NCBI GenBank assembly: GCA_947490145.1
Contig: CANLGD010000002.1
Coordinates: forward strand, 1-64,000
Direction of reading: 5' to 3'
Origin: Flavobacteriia bacterium
Lineage (GTDB): Bacteria > Bacteroidota > Bacteroidia > Flavobacteriales_D > Crocinitomicaceae
Length of the DNA: 64,000 nt
The notes under the pieces were generated by a model, which saw nothing but the letters and a program-made list of their open reading frames with translations, did no database searches and was not told where the DNA came from. Position 1 is the first letter of the stretch. Each line of letters starts with the position of its first letter. The translations under genes and the position numbers were made by a program. This document shows positions 45,378 to 53,944 of the stretch, one piece after another.

Positions 45378-45559
45378 ATGAATAAATTTAACGCCTTGGA
45401 CAATTATTTAAAACTTTGGAAACTATCCTACCTGAAATCGTAATTGAGCATTTTTACATCGTTAAAGTTACTGCTCCAAAATGCCTTCCAAAAGCTCAAC
45501 AAGTTACAGACCGTTTTCATGTTCAAAAAATTATATTTCAGCATTACATTCAGTTTTAG
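45378..45559 (+). mobile_element. Transposase fragment of a decayed insertion sequence (ISL3/ISAon1-like)
   Basis: In one frame (45416-45559) the sequence reads PKAQQVTDRFHVQKIIF followed by HYIQF and a stop, matching the Bacteroidota transposase block with the consensus FP.A.QVTDRFHVQKL. Only about 48 codons of this frame remain; a second frame starts at the ATG at 45378 (MNKFNALDNYL), so a frameshift is likely. No terminal repeats are obvious. It lies next to the dead T9SS cargo gene. Confidence 0.6.
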
Positions 45560-45713
45560 CCGAATATATGAGTTTGACCAAATTAATATTTAATTAAATC
45601 CAATTAAAAGCTTAAAATTAAAGCTCAAAATCTATATATCAATTGATGAATGTCAAAAATAAATCTCATTTTTCAAAAAATTACATTTTTTCCTTTATTC
45701 AAGATTTTATAAA

Positions 45714-45721
45714 TACTTTTG
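45714..45721 (+). promoter_or_regulatory. -7 box upstream of the glycosyltransferase pair
   Basis: TACTTTTG matches TAnnTTTG and ends 20 bases before the ATG at 45742, which supports this start over the longer frame. Confidence 0.6.
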
Positions 45722-45741
45722 TAAGAAAACATTTTTCTCAA

Positions 45742-46506
45742 ATGAACAAACTTTCAGCTGTAATAATAACTTTTAATGAAGAGCGTAATATATTACATTG
45801 TTTGAATTCATTGCAAGGAATTGTGGACGAAATAATTGTTGTCGATTCATTTTCCTTTGATAAAACAGAAGAAATTTGCAAAAATTTTGGCGTTTCTTTC
45901 ATCCAATCTGCATGGAAAGGATATTCTGAAAGTAAAAATTTTGCAAATTCTCAAGCGAATTTTGATTGGATTTTATCTTTAGATGCAGACGAAGTACTTT
46001 CTAAAGATTTACAAAAATCAATTTTAGAAGAAAAAAGGATAGGTTTTTCTGCAAATTATGAATTTAATCGCTTAACAAATTATTGCGGAAAATGGATTAG
46101 GCACGGTGGTTGGTATCCAGACAAAAAGGTCAGACTTTTTGAAAAAGAGTTCACATCTTGGGCCGGAGAAATTCATGAGGAATTAATTTTTAAACAAAGC
46201 AAAGAAATAAAATTTTTGAAAGGAGATTGCTTGCACTACAGTTATTACAGCTTGTCCCAACATTACAATCAGGCCCAAAAATTTACGACAATTGCAGCCA
46301 AAGATTTAGTTGCAAGAGGAAAAAAAGCTCCTCTCTATAAACTTATTTTTAGTCCGATTGTGAAATTCATTCGAGATTATTTCTTAAAATTAGGTTTTTT
46401 AGACGGCAAATATGGATTTATTGTAGCTCGCATTTCTGCTTATGCAACTTATTTAAAATACAAAAAAATCAGACAGTTTTCCAAACTGAAAACAACTAAA
46501 ATATAA
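45742..46506 (+). CDS. Family 2 glycosyltransferase (WaaE/KdtX-like)
   Basis: 254 residues from the ATG at 45742. KLSAVIITFNEERNILHCLNSLQGIVDEIIVVDSFSFDKTEEICKNFG, then DWILSLDADEVLS (DxD), YCGKWIRHGGWYPDKKVRLFEKE and HEELIFK form the signature of LPS core beta-glycosyltransferases such as WaaE. A frame open 33 codons upstream encodes a membrane-like stretch and contains the -7 box, so the later start is preferred. Followed 4 bases later by a GT9 gene on the same strand, so lipopolysaccharide core or lipid A-linked glycan synthesis is likely. Confidence 0.9.
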   Translation: MNKLSAVIITFNEERNILHCLNSLQGIVDEIIVVDSFSFDKTEEICKNFGVSFIQSAWKGYSESKNFANSQANFDWILSLDADEVLSKDLQKSILEEKRIGFSANYEFNRLTNYCGKWIRHGGWYPDKKVRLFEKEFTSWAGEIHEELIFKQSKEIKFLKGDCLHYSYYSLSQHYNQAQKFTTIAAKDLVARGKKAPLYKLIFSPIVKFIRDYFLKLGFLDGKYGFIVARISAYATYLKYKKIRQFSKLKTTKI

Positions 46507-46510
46507 TAAA

Positions 46511-47518
46511 ATGTCAAAAATCATTGACTTAGCAAATAAGACAATTTTAATTAGTCGAACTGATAGCATTGGAGATATCGTTTTGACTTTGCCTCTTTGT
46601 GTCTGGATAAAATCTCATTTTCCAAGTTGTAAAATTATTTTTTTAGGCAATACCTATACAAAACCTGTAATCTTATGTTTGAAAGAAATAGATTTAGTTG
46701 TCTGTTGGAAAGATATTGAAAATTTACCATATAATGAAAAAGTCCAAAAAATAATTGATTTAAAAATTGATGTTTGCTTGCACGTTTTTCCAAAAAAGGA
46801 AATTGCTTCTTTGATGAAAAAAGCAAAAATCAAAGATCGAATTGGAACATCACATCGAGCTTATCATTTATTGACGTGCAACCACCGATTAAATTTCACG
46901 CGAAAAAAATCCGATTTACATGAAGCACAATTGAATTTTGAATTATTAAAACCTTTCGGATTAACTGAAATTTCAACTTTTGAAGAAATTTCAACTAGTA
47001 TAAGTAAAAGCTTTACTTTTCCAACAATCGCCTTAGAGAAAGATTTTTTCAACATAAAGAATGCTGTAATTCTGCATCCAAAATCTCAAGGAAGTGCTTT
47101 GGAATGGCCCTTGGAAAAGTATAAAATTTTAGCAGAAAAATTAATTGAAAATGGCGAAATTGTGGTTTTCACAGGAACAGAAAATGAAGGGAAATTGATT
47201 AAATCTTTCATTCCTCATCATGAAAACTGTTATGATTTGACAGGAAAAATGTCTTTGGAAGAATTAATTGTTTTTATTTCTCAAAGTAAAACATTGGTTG
47301 CTTGTAGCACTGGGCCTCTGCATTTGGCTGGAATATTAGGGATTCAAACCATTGGTTTGTTTTCATCCAGAAAACCAATTCATCCAGGAAGATGGAAAGC
47401 ATTAGGAAAAAATGTAACCATTTTGGAATTCGATTCAAATTGCGAGGAATGCAAAAAAAGTAAAACTTGTTCCTGCATACAAAATATCAAGGTAGAAAGT
47501 ATTCTAAAATTGATTTGA
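46511..47518 (+). CDS. Family 9 glycosyltransferase (heptosyltransferase-like)
   Basis: 335 residues. GT9 features: IDLANKTILISRTDSIGDIVLTLPLCVWIKSHFPSCKIIFLGN at the N-terminus, and in the C-terminal half ILHPKSQGSALEWPLEKYKILAEKLIENG, VFTGTENEGK, LTGKMSLEELIVFISQSKTLVACSTGPLHLAGILGIQTIGLFSSRKPIHPGRW. It transfers a sugar (often a heptose) to the LPS core. Three C-terminal cysteines (CEECKKSKTCSC) are unusual and may bind metal. Operon with the GT2 gene. Confidence 0.92.
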   Translation: MSKIIDLANKTILISRTDSIGDIVLTLPLCVWIKSHFPSCKIIFLGNTYTKPVILCLKEIDLVVCWKDIENLPYNEKVQKIIDLKIDVCLHVFPKKEIASLMKKAKIKDRIGTSHRAYHLLTCNHRLNFTRKKSDLHEAQLNFELLKPFGLTEISTFEEISTSISKSFTFPTIALEKDFFNIKNAVILHPKSQGSALEWPLEKYKILAEKLIENGEIVVFTGTENEGKLIKSFIPHHENCYDLTGKMSLEELIVFISQSKTLVACSTGPLHLAGILGIQTIGLFSSRKPIHPGRWKALGKNVTILEFDSNCEECKKSKTCSCIQNIKVESILKLI

Positions 47519-47664
47519 TTTTCAATACGTTGACTTAGAATTTAAATTAAATTTAAAAAAATCATTTTCTTCTGTAACTTTTATAAGAGTTCTAAGTCTT
47601 ACATCAAAACGAACTAGTTTAGATTTAAAAATGAAGTACAAAATAATTTAAAAACATATAAAAA

Positions 47665-48483
47665 ATGAAAAAAGTAATACTATCAGCATTTGTTTTAAGT
47701 GGACTTTTAACTTTTGCTCAGGAAAATGAAAAAGATACTACAAGATTAAATTTAGGTGAGACAGAACTTTTGATTATCAGCAAAAAAGGAAAATTAGATG
47801 TTGATAATAAAACAGTTTTAGATACAATTGACGCTTCGGACACTGAAAATGAAGATGATAAGCACGATAGTCACTGGGGCGGAATAGATTTTGGTTATGT
47901 AACTTTTTTAAATGCACAAAATGGCACAGATATAGGTTCTAATCCTTATTTTGATAATATTTTGTCTAATGCTAGCATTGTTTCCGTAAATATTTTTGAC
48001 CACAAATTTAGAATTTACAAAAATTATTTTGGCATTACAACCGGATTTGGTATGAGTTTTTATAATTTTTCTATAAAAAACAACAATTTATTATATTCAA
48101 GTGGGGATTCTGTAATCGTAATTACTGATACTTTAGACAAGTTTAAAGTAAATGGACTAAATTCGTCGTATTTAAATATTCCTTTGTTACTTGAATTGAA
48201 TTCTAAAGAAGGCAATGATAAATCTTATTACATTCAAGCTGGTGTTATCGGTGGATATAATGTTGGTAGCTCAGTATTTAGAAAAATAAAACGTGATGGT
48301 TTCAAAAGTAAAGAACGTATACGTGGGGATTATGCTTTTAAAGATTTTAAATTAGATGCTGCACTTCGCATGGGTTATGGTAATTATGGGGTTTATGTGA
48401 ATTACGCCTTAATGCCACTATTCAATACAAAGAACTATGAGGCAATATATCCTTTATCTTTTGGTGTGACAATGAATTTTTAA
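47665..48483 (+). CDS. Outer-membrane beta-barrel protein, small (PorT-like layout)
   Basis: 272 residues. Signal peptide MKKVILSAFVLSGLLTFAQ, an acidic linker (about 55-70), then alternating strands (GGIDFGYVTFLNAQNG, FRIYKNYFGITTGFGMSFYNFSI, YIQAGVIGGYNVGS, LDAALRMGYGNYGVYVNYALMPLF) that end in F (TMNF), as outer-membrane barrels do. The layout resembles the PorT-like/OMP_b-brl_2 group of about eight strands. The actual role is unknown. Monocistronic, followed by a shared terminator. Confidence 0.8.
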   Translation: MKKVILSAFVLSGLLTFAQENEKDTTRLNLGETELLIISKKGKLDVDNKTVLDTIDASDTENEDDKHDSHWGGIDFGYVTFLNAQNGTDIGSNPYFDNILSNASIVSVNIFDHKFRIYKNYFGITTGFGMSFYNFSIKNNNLLYSSGDSVIVITDTLDKFKVNGLNSSYLNIPLLLELNSKEGNDKSYYIQAGVIGGYNVGSSVFRKIKRDGFKSKERIRGDYAFKDFKLDAALRMGYGNYGVYVNYALMPLFNTKNYEAIYPLSFGVTMNF

Positions 48484-48566
48484 AATCATTCTAAAATTTA
48501 TATCACAAAATCATTTTTTACTAACTAAGCATACATAAAACATAGATTTAGTATTAATCTTTAAAT

Positions 48567-48607
48567 TAAAAAAAAGCCAACATTCTAACTTAAGAGTGCT
48601 GGCTTTT
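48567..48607. terminator. Bidirectional hairpin terminator
   Basis: AAAAGCCAACATTCT pairs with AGAGTGCTGGCTTTT around the loop AACTTA, with one mismatch and one G-U pair. A and T runs flank both sides, so it can end the barrel gene and the convergent helical-protein gene. Confidence 0.8.
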
Positions 48608-48623
48608 CCATTTATAATTTTTT

Positions 48624-48974
48624 TTAATTCCAATTTATAAAATGATTTCCTTGCAAAGATTTATTAAATGCTTTTCTCATCATGACAATTTTTCGTCCAG
48701 CCTCAGCGTCACCATCCAAAGCTTTTCGTTTCAATTTATAGTACAAATCCAGACTTAAGCCAAACAAATCATGTTCTAATTGCTTTTTAAGTTCTGCGAT
48801 TTTTCCATTTATTTCGATTAAAAAATATTCTAATTCTCCTAATTCTCCTAATTCATCTTTAGAAATATCCTTTTTTTTGACCAAATCTATATAACGTGGC
48901 AAAGTGACTTGCAACAATTCTATGAATCGTTCCAACTCTTTATTTATTTGCGCTTGATATGTTTTGTTATACAT
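48624..48974 (-). CDS. Small helical protein, unknown
   Basis: 116 residues, nearly all helix and highly charged (QAQINKELERFIELLQ, LEYFLIEINGKIAELKKQLEHDL, KIVMMRKAFNKSL), without membrane segments. A coiled-coil is likely. A 9-bp tandem repeat (TAATTCTCC, at 48831-48854) encodes the run DELGELGELE, so its copy number may vary. No family recognised. Confidence 0.65.
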   Translation of the reverse strand: MYNKTYQAQINKELERFIELLQVTLPRYIDLVKKKDISKDELGELGELEYFLIEINGKIAELKKQLEHDLFGLSLDLYYKLKRKALDGDAEAGRKIVMMRKAFNKSLQGNHFINWN

Positions 48975-49120
48975 TTCTAGTCATTAATAGATAGTTAAAT
49001 ATAAACTTAATTTTTGAAATACAAAATTTTTAATTTATTTTTTCAATTAATTTATTAAAAAAGACATAAAACTACATTTTTATAAACACTTTTGTATCAA
49101 AAAAGTTTATCCTAGATTTT

Positions 49121-50242
49121 ATGGCGGGCATTTACATTCACATTCCTTTTTGTAAACAAAAATGTACCTATTGTGATTTTCACTTTAGTACAAGTTTTGA
49201 TTCTTATAGAATTAAAATGCTCGATTGGATGCTACATGAGTTGGAATTACGAAAATCAGAACTCAAAAATGAACTAATTGAAACTATTTATTTTGGCGGT
49301 GGAACACCAAGCTTATTAACTCAGGAGGAAATTTCAAGTTTTATTCAAAAAATCAGAAAAATTCATTCTGTTTGTGTAAATGTTGAAATTACATTAGAGG
49401 CAAATCCTGACGATATTGGAGAAGAATCAGTTTCAAGTTGGAAAAAAGTGGGGGTTAACCGCTTAAGTATTGGACTTCAGTCGTTTGATGATGAAGATCT
49501 AAGTTGGATGAATCGTGCGCACAATTCTGCGGAAAGTTTGAAAGCAGTTCAAATTGCGCAAAATGCAGGAATCATAAACATTAGCATTGATTTAATTTAT
49601 GGTTTGCCAAACATGAATGCTCAACGCTGGGAAAAACAATTAGAAATAGCAATTCAATTAAATGTTTCACATATCTCTGCATACTGTTTAACAATTGAAG
49701 AAAAAACAGTGCTTTATAAATTAGTTCAAAACAAAAAAATTATTCCTTCAGAAAATGAGATTCAAGCAATTCATTTTGAAATTTTACAGAATAAATTAAA
49801 AAAAGCAGGATTCATTCAATATGAAATTTCCAATTTTGCGAAAGAAAATTTCTATTCAAAACACAATAGTTCCTATTGGAAAGGTGAAAAATATCAAGGG
49901 ATTGGACCTTCAGCACATTCTTTTGATCGAAAAAGTCGCTCCTGGAATATTGCGAATAATCATCAATACATTTCAAGATTATCAGAAAATATACTTCCTT
50001 TAGACAAAGAGGAATTAAGTAGTAAAGACCTTTTTAACGAAATGCTTTTAATCGGATTGAGAACAATTTGGGGAGTTTCATTTGAAAAATTAGCAGACAT
50101 TAAACCCTTAACCGAGAATTTTACTTCAAAAGTGAATCAGTTAATTCTAGAGGAAAAAGCACAAATTAAGAATAACTGCATGATATTAAATCCGAAAGGA
50201 ATGTTATTTGCTGATGCAATTGCTCAGGATTTATTTATTTGA
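49121..50242 (+). CDS. hemW: Radical SAM heme chaperone HemW
   Basis: 373 residues. MAGIYIHIPFCKQKCTYCDFHFS carries the radical SAM cluster cysteines C11, C15 and C18. It continues with ETIYFGGGTPSLL, NRLSIGLQSFDDEDLSWMNRAH, SIDLIYGLPN, QYEISNFAKENFYSKHN and YWKGEKYQGIGPSAHSF. The extra cysteine that follows the CxxxCxxC motif in coproporphyrinogen dehydrogenase HemN is absent (F20), which is the HemW signature. It hands heme to respiratory enzymes. Confidence 0.93.
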   Translation: MAGIYIHIPFCKQKCTYCDFHFSTSFDSYRIKMLDWMLHELELRKSELKNELIETIYFGGGTPSLLTQEEISSFIQKIRKIHSVCVNVEITLEANPDDIGEESVSSWKKVGVNRLSIGLQSFDDEDLSWMNRAHNSAESLKAVQIAQNAGIINISIDLIYGLPNMNAQRWEKQLEIAIQLNVSHISAYCLTIEEKTVLYKLVQNKKIIPSENEIQAIHFEILQNKLKKAGFIQYEISNFAKENFYSKHNSSYWKGEKYQGIGPSAHSFDRKSRSWNIANNHQYISRLSENILPLDKEELSSKDLFNEMLLIGLRTIWGVSFEKLADIKPLTENFTSKVNQLILEEKAQIKNNCMILNPKGMLFADAIAQDLFI

Positions 50243-50446
50243 ACCTTTTAAAAAGTTGATTGTAAGAACAAGAAATCAATGTTTAGATTTCGAAATTAAT
50301 TATTCTGAGGCATGAAATTGAATATTTAATAAATTCTTAATATTCAATTACATCAGCAAAATCGTCAAACGATACAGATTAGTCAAAAAAAGCATTTTTT
50401 TTAAAAAAACTCAATGATTAACTTGCAAGTTTAAAATTATTTGATG

Positions 50447-50454
50447 TATGTTTG
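50447..50454 (+). promoter_or_regulatory. -7 box of the exbB-exbD-tonB operon
   Basis: TATGTTTG matches TAnnTTTG, with TTG at 50423-50425 as -33 box 21 bases upstream. The first ATG of the frame (50448) lies inside the box, so translation must start at 50487. Confidence 0.7.
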
Positions 50455-50486
50455 TAAAAAATTATAAAAACGTAAAATTTAAAGTA

Positions 50487-51293
50487 ATGAGCAAAAACAA
50501 AAAAACAGCAGGTGGTTTTACCTCTTTAATGGCGTCAATCGCTATCGTGATTTCATTAGTAATTGGAATTATAATTTACAAATTCATCTTTGGTGATCCA
50601 AGTCATTTCGTTGACGGAGACAATACTGCTGAGCCATTAGAAGGAAATTTAATGGGAACAATCTACAAAGGAGGATTTATTGTTCCAATTTTATTAGCAA
50701 TGAATTTAATCATTATCATCTTCTCAATCGAAAGATTTGTGACTCTTGCAATGGCAAAAGGTAAAGGTGGAACTGATAAATTTGTTGGAAGTATTCGCAC
50801 AATGTTAGAAAATAAAGAAATAAATGAAGCAATTGAGGTTTGTGATAAACAAAAAGGATCTTTAGCAAACGTTGTTCGTGCTGGTCTAACAAAATATGAG
50901 CATATTGCAAGTGATGATTCTAAAACAAAAGAGCAAAAAGTTGAGTCTATGACGAAAGAATTAGAGGAAGCTACGGCATTAGAATTACCAATGTTATCTA
51001 AAAATTTAGGTGTATTATCAACATCAGCTTCTATTTCAACTTTGATTGGTTTGATTGGAACGGTATTAGGTATGATCAATGCCTTTAAAGCATTATCTTC
51101 AGGTACACCAGATCCAGGAGCATTAGCAACAGGTATTTCTGAAGCACTTATCAATACTGCATTCGGTATTATTGGTTCTACTTTAGCGATTATTATGTAT
51201 AACTTCTTTTCAACTAAAATTGATACTATGACTTATAGTATGGATGAAGCAAGTTATTCAATTGTACAAGATTTTTCTACAAACACTAAATAA
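50487..51293 (+). CDS. exbB: ExbB/MotA/TolQ-family proton channel
   Basis: 268 residues from the ATG at 50487. Three membrane segments: one near the N-terminus (TSLMASIAIVISLVIGIIIY), one near residue 65 (GGFIVPILLAMNLIIIIFSIERF), and a C-terminal pair (LGVLSTSASISTLIGLIGTVLGMINAFKAL and GISEALINTAFGIIGSTLAIIMYNFFS), the MotA/TolQ/ExbB signature. It forms the proton path with ExbD and TonB to power outer-membrane receptors. The last two segments fit ExbB. The upstream ATG at 50448 falls in the promoter -7 box. Confidence 0.93.
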   Translation: MSKNKKTAGGFTSLMASIAIVISLVIGIIIYKFIFGDPSHFVDGDNTAEPLEGNLMGTIYKGGFIVPILLAMNLIIIIFSIERFVTLAMAKGKGGTDKFVGSIRTMLENKEINEAIEVCDKQKGSLANVVRAGLTKYEHIASDDSKTKEQKVESMTKELEEATALELPMLSKNLGVLSTSASISTLIGLIGTVLGMINAFKALSSGTPDPGALATGISEALINTAFGIIGSTLAIIMYNFFSTKIDTMTYSMDEASYSIVQDFSTNTK

Positions 51294-51299
51294 TTCCTT

Positions 51300-51345
51300 T
51301 TTGGGGATTGTAGATTGGAAGATTGCTTCGGATTCAGGAAAATCC
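51300..51345. repeat. Dispersed palindromic repeat, family R2, copy 2 (partial)
   Basis: GATTGTAGATTGGAAGATTG, then CTTCG, shares the ATTGGAAGATTGC and TTGCTTCG blocks with the R2 copies at 26.0 and 61.9 kb. It sits in the 108-base gap between exbB and the first exbD. Confidence 0.55.
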
Positions 51346-51401
51346 ATTTGTTATACTTCCAATAAAAGTTCTAGAAAATAATTAATTAAACATAATATAA
51401 G

Positions 51402-52064
51402 ATGTCTAAAATAAAAATACCAAAACATTCACCGTCGATCGATATGACACCGATGGTAGATTTGGCATTCTTGCTTGTGACTTTCTTTATGCTTGCAGCC
51501 AGTATTAGAAATCCTGAACCTGTTGAAGTTGTAACTCCTTCAAGTATCAGTGATAAAATTATTCCAGAAAAGATTCTATTGGTTACAATAGATAAAGGTG
51601 GAAGGGTTTTTCTAAATTTATCTGGAATTGAGGCAAGAAAGGAACTCATTCAAAATATGAGTGCAAAATACAAAGTTGGATTCAATGAAAAGCAAATAGA
51701 AACTTTTGCTTACATGACCACTTTTGGATGTACAATGAAAGAACTTCCAGGTTATTTAGATATGCCTGCTGAAGATAGAAAAAAATATGAAACGAAAGGA
51801 ATTCCATCAGATACAACAAACAATCAATTAAAAGACTGGATTTTCTATGGAAATATTGCCGCCCTTAATTCTGGAAAAACAGATTATGAAAACGCCAAAT
51901 TAGAAGGGAAAAATCCTGACATTAACGATTTCAAACCTAAATTTGTCCTAAGAGTTGACGGTAAGGCGGTGTATGTGCACGCTCAGAATGTAATCGATGT
52001 TTTCAGAGATTTACGTTTAAACAACTTGAATTTTGTTACATCAGCGGAGACAGCTCCAAATTAA
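51402..52064 (+). CDS. exbD: ExbD-family biopolymer transporter, first copy
   Basis: 220 residues. The ExbD N-terminus is clear: SPSIDMTPMVDLAFLLVTFFMLAAS, with the proton-carrying Asp in TPMVDLAFLL on the membrane helix. The following periplasmic part is about 80 residues longer than in E. coli ExbD, with an insertion around 95-165 (TTFGCTMKELPGYLDMPAEDRKKY...). The C-terminal ExbD fold (FVLRVDGKAVYVHAQNVIDVFRDLRLNNLNFVTSAE) is intact. Co-transcribed with the second exbD (12-base gap). Confidence 0.93.
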   Translation: MSKIKIPKHSPSIDMTPMVDLAFLLVTFFMLAASIRNPEPVEVVTPSSISDKIIPEKILLVTIDKGGRVFLNLSGIEARKELIQNMSAKYKVGFNEKQIETFAYMTTFGCTMKELPGYLDMPAEDRKKYETKGIPSDTTNNQLKDWIFYGNIAALNSGKTDYENAKLEGKNPDINDFKPKFVLRVDGKAVYVHAQNVIDVFRDLRLNNLNFVTSAETAPN

Positions 52065-52076
52065 AATTAAGAAAAG

Positions 52077-52730
52077 ATGGCAGAAATAGCAGAAGGCGGC
52101 GGAAACGAAAAGGGTGGTAAAAAAAGAGCCAAGAAGAGTTCTACGCGAGTAGATATGACCCCGATGGTAGATTTAGCGTTCCTTTTATTGACATTCTTTG
52201 TAATGACATCAACTTTTAACAAACCTAAAGTTATGAGTTTGGTGTATCCGGCAAAGATTGAAGATGAACCAAACCCACCAAAACAACCTCAAATTAATAA
52301 TGCAGTTACTTTTTTATTGACAGAAGATAAAATTTATTACTACGAGGGTCAATATTTTTCAGCAGGAAATCCGCAAGGTAAACCTGCAACTGTTTTATCA
52401 GAAACTAATTTTGGTCCGAATGGTGTTCGTAAATATTTAGCAGAAAGAAATGCTTACGTTATAAAAAACGTTGAACAACTTGACAGTAAATTGACAAGAG
52501 AGCAGAAAAAACTGATGGCAGAAGGTGAAAAAGATACCATTTACGAACGTAAGGTTATTGAATTCAAAAAGCATAAAGATGCTCTAAAAGTACTTGTTAA
52601 AACTGACGATAAAGCAACATGTAAAAACTTCATCGATTTAATTGATGAGTTAAAAATTGCTCAAATTGGTGTAATTGCACCAGTTGATTTGTTAGCAAGT
52701 GAGTTAGAATTAATAAAAGCTAAAAAATAA
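52077..52730 (+). CDS. exbD: ExbD-family biopolymer transporter, second copy
   Basis: 217 residues. It has a Lys/Arg-rich cytoplasmic start (GGNEKGGKKRAKKSSTRVDMTPMVDLAFLLLTFFVMTS) with the same proton-carrying Asp motif, and a long periplasmic domain ending DKATCKNFIDLIDELKIAQIGVIAPVDLLASELE. It differs from the first copy over most of its length, so the two are paralogues and not a recent duplication. The pair could form a heterodimer in the ExbB pore. TonB follows four bases later. Confidence 0.92.
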   Translation: MAEIAEGGGNEKGGKKRAKKSSTRVDMTPMVDLAFLLLTFFVMTSTFNKPKVMSLVYPAKIEDEPNPPKQPQINNAVTFLLTEDKIYYYEGQYFSAGNPQGKPATVLSETNFGPNGVRKYLAERNAYVIKNVEQLDSKLTREQKKLMAEGEKDTIYERKVIEFKKHKDALKVLVKTDDKATCKNFIDLIDELKIAQIGVIAPVDLLASELELIKAKK

Positions 52731-52734
52731 GAGT

Positions 52735-53586
52735 ATGACAGTAATTTTAGTTCTTGTCCTTATTATAGCGGGAGTGACTCTTTACGATTACTTCAGCGCT
52801 AGAAAATGGCAGCAGGTAACATCTGTAAGTAGAAACGAAATTGTTTTTGAACACAGAAATCAGGAATACGGTGCATATACATTGCGTCGTGACTATGATA
52901 GAAATATGGTCTTCATTATGTTGGGTCTTTTTCTTTCTATTGGCATCACATTTGGAATTTACTCATTTATCCAAAATATGCCAGAGGAAGTAATTGCTCC
53001 ACCAAAAGTGGACACAACAAACATTGCAATTCCTGCTCCACCAGAGGAAGAAGTTCCACCACCACCAAAGGAAGAACTTCCGCCGCCAGAGGAGAAAACA
53101 GTAGCGTTTATGCCACCAGTTGTTGTTGATATTCCAGTTGAGGATGAAATTCCGCCTCAAGATGAAATGGTTGATACAAAAGCTAGTGACAAAACAAATG
53201 ATACGGAAAATGAAAACTTTGAACCACCAGTAATCGGTGATGATAAAGTGGAAGTTGTAGAGAAAAAAGAAGAAGAAATTTTGACTTTTGTTGACGAAGA
53301 AGCACAATTCAATGGTAGTTTAAACGAATTTATTGTAAAAAAATTAGTTTATCCTCAAACTGCAATTGAAATGGGAGTTCAAGGAAAATGTTACCTGAAA
53401 TTTGTTGTAAATACAAATGGATCAGTTTCAGACGTAGTTGTTGCAAGAGGAGTTCCAGATTGTCCAGAATGTGATAAGGAAGCTCTCCGTGTAATTAGAG
53501 CTATGCCAGCATGGAAACCAGGAAAAAATAATGGTAAGGCTGTTAGAACTTATATGCAGGTGCCGATTAACTTTACTTTACAGTAG
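52735..53586 (+). CDS. tonB: Energy transducer TonB, first copy
   Basis: 283 residues. An N-terminal hydrophobic segment (about 1-18), then the Bacteroidota-type FEHRNQEYGAYTLRRDYDRNM motif, a membrane helix (about 60-80), a proline-rich spacer (about 88-140, PAPPEEEVPPPPKEELPPPEE) and a C-terminal TonB domain (about 190-283) with FIVKKLVYPQTAIEMGVQGKCYLKFVVNTNGSVSDVVVARG and AWKPGKNNGKAVRTYMQVPINFTLQ. It carries energy from the ExbBD complex to outer-membrane receptors. A CPEC pair (CxxC) in the C-terminal domain is shared with the second TonB. Confidence 0.93.
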   Translation: MTVILVLVLIIAGVTLYDYFSARKWQQVTSVSRNEIVFEHRNQEYGAYTLRRDYDRNMVFIMLGLFLSIGITFGIYSFIQNMPEEVIAPPKVDTTNIAIPAPPEEEVPPPPKEELPPPEEKTVAFMPPVVVDIPVEDEIPPQDEMVDTKASDKTNDTENENFEPPVIGDDKVEVVEKKEEEILTFVDEEAQFNGSLNEFIVKKLVYPQTAIEMGVQGKCYLKFVVNTNGSVSDVVVARGVPDCPECDKEALRVIRAMPAWKPGKNNGKAVRTYMQVPINFTLQ

Positions 53587-53594
53587 ATAAAGCT

Positions 53595-53668
53595 TTCTCC
53601 TTTGAGGAAGGATTGAGGAAGGTGACAATTAAAATCACCTCCCTTAAGTCCTTCTTAAGGAGGGAAAC
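53595..53668. repeat. Dispersed palindromic repeat, family R1, copy 2
   Basis: CTCCTTTGAGGAAGG on the left, GGTGAC and TCACC facing each other, then CCTTAAG and CTTAAGGAGGGAAAC on the right. It shares block order and the ending AAGGAGGGAAAC with the copy between the metH halves. It sits directly after the first tonB stop. Confidence 0.75.
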
Positions 53669-53944
53669 TAATCTTAGTAAAAAACAATAATTTATTTACT
53701 AAGACATAATGTTAAAACCAAAATCCAATAATAAAACTAGATAAACTTTTTAAAAAACGATTTAAAAAGAAAACACTACACTTTATTCGAGTAAACAACA
53801 TTTTAAAGAATTAAACCAACTTTAAAAGTTTATTTAAAAAAAGTTTTTTGATTAAAAATACAAGAAATTTTGAAATCACATTTCGTTTAAGCTAAGTGAA
53901 TTCAAATATAAGTAGATTAATTAATAATTAAAAAAAGTAGTATT
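53669..53944 (+). other. AT-rich leader region of the second tonB
   Basis: 276 bases with runs of A and T, no open frame and no clear TAnnTTTG box. One short inverted sequence (AACTTTAAAAGTT, near 53819) is seen. Nothing else can be supported. Confidence 0.4.

Noticed and set aside
50663-51154. 163-codon minus-strand open frame
   Set aside because: Antisense to exbB, no start context, no family pattern; the plus-strand gene is clearly real.
52963-53307. 114-codon minus-strand open frame rich in Trp and Phe
   Set aside because: It is the antisense of the proline- and glutamate-rich spacer of the first TonB; its composition mirrors those codons.
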